NCBI RefSeq assembly: GCF_046097065.1 | Contig: NZ_CP175563.1 | Coordinates: forward strand, 1,798,001-1,862,000 | From: Syntrophus buswellii | GTDB lineage: Bacteria; Desulfobacterota; Syntrophia; Syntrophales; Syntrophaceae | Length of the DNA stretch: 64,000 nucleotides | Direction: 5' to 3' | In this document: positions 63,610 through 64,000 of the stretch, piece by piece | Position numbering within the stretch: the stretch's first letter is position 1 | Layout: each line of letters starts with the position of its first letter | Position numbers and translations under genes: made by a program | Notes under the pieces: generated by a model | What the model saw: the letters and a program-made list of their open reading frames with translations, nothing else | Told to the model about the DNA's origin: nothing | Database searches by the model: none

Positions 63610-64000
63610 TCACTTCTCCAGGGTAAGCTTGACGAGATGCCAGCGGCCTTTTTCCGGTTCATAGCGAAGGACGCATTCATAATTCTTCCGCTGAATGGCT
63701 CCTTCCCAGGTTCTGGCTTCTACATAGGAGTTTACGGTGTATTGGTCGTTTTCTCCCTTGGTCACCCTTGTTTGAGCAGGTGATGGAAATTGTGCCGTCC
63801 ATGGCGCTTTCAACTTTCTCATGATGAATTGCTGGGACACCTGAACGGCTTCTGTTTCCCGATCCTGTTTGGAGGATGTTGCGGCAAATTTTCCACTGTG
63901 AATGATCGAAAATACAATGACAAACAAGACGACCCCGATGGCGGAAAAGGCAATCCCTCGCAGGTACCTGGATATCCCCCCTGAAGAAGGCCTGATAGGG
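63610..64000 (-). CDS. Partial membrane-anchored hypothetical protein
   Basis: The frame is open to the right edge, so the N-terminus lies outside. The visible part begins with a membrane helix (GIAFSAIGVVLFVIVFSII), then a soluble domain of about 90 residues with alternating strands (YTVNSYVEARTWEGA, YECVLRY, WHLVKLTLE). No family is recognised with certainty. A start inside the helix (TTG 63927) is possible but unlikely because it would cut the membrane segment. Confidence 0.6.
   Translation of the reverse strand, partial: PIRPSSGGISRYLRGIAFSAIGVVLFVIVFSIIHSGKFAATSSKQDRETEAVQVSQQFIMRKLKAPWTAQFPSPAQTRVTKGENDQYTVNSYVEARTWEGAIQRKNYECVLRYEPEKGRWHLVKLTLEK

Overview
The window looks like chromosome of a strictly anaerobic, syntrophic member of the Syntrophales (Desulfobacterota, formerly Deltaproteobacteria), close to Syntrophus or Smithella. 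This is inferred from gene content: an NfnAB-type electron-bifurcating transhydrogenase, a PEP synthase, a homocitrate/Re-citrate synthase-like enzyme, a lone c-subunit gene, and the style of the housekeeping proteins. No 16S gene is present, so the assignment is an inference.

Layout. 1-8.8 kb: a carotenoid-hydratase-like membrane protein, a tRNA with anticodon CAT, a coiled-coil/zinc-ribbon protein, RNase P RNA, ppsA, atpE and nfnAB. 8.8-12.3 kb: an A/T-rich, gene-poor accessory stretch with a cysteine-rich protein, an orphan 420-aa protein, a 75-aa protein, a 3' tRNA fragment and a decayed tRNA-Pro attachment remnant. 12.27-22.30 kb: an integrated element of about 10 kb bounded by a 49-bp perfect direct repeat of the 3' end of tRNA-Pro(TGG). 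It carries a tyrosine integrase, AlpA, a winged-helix protein, an HNH nuclease, a large terminase, a fused prohead protease/major capsid protein, an HK97-type portal and a two-HTH sigma-like protein. It has no tail, lysis, adaptor or recognisable small-terminase gene. That is the gene set expected of a capsid-forming phage satellite, or of a very cleanly reduced prophage, and it is the most exciting item in the window.

22.3-49.9 kb: a long minus-strand housekeeping block. In transcription order it runs secA, argJ, an Old Yellow Enzyme, a polysaccharide deacetylase, rpsB-tsf-pyrH-frr-uppS-cdsA-dxr-rseP-tsaB, psd-pssA-asd-rsmD-coaD-aspartate aminotransferase, a purF homologue without the usual N-terminal cysteine, ispG, proS, rel, an amidase, rph and rdgB. 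The rdgB gene seems to start at CTG inside the rph stop codon. 50.3-64 kb: uspA and recJ on plus, a PilS/PilR-like two-component pair on minus, then comEC, hisS, aspS and a Re-citrate/homocitrate synthase-like enzyme with a C-terminal Cache-like sensor domain on plus. The window closes in a partial minus-strand membrane protein.

The core genes link translation (rpsB, tsf, frr, tRNA synthetases), envelope lipid and isoprenoid synthesis (uppS, cdsA, dxr, ispG, psd, pssA) and energy conservation under syntrophic growth (nfnAB, ppsA, citrate-type synthase). All coordinates and motifs were read by eye; no homology search was run.
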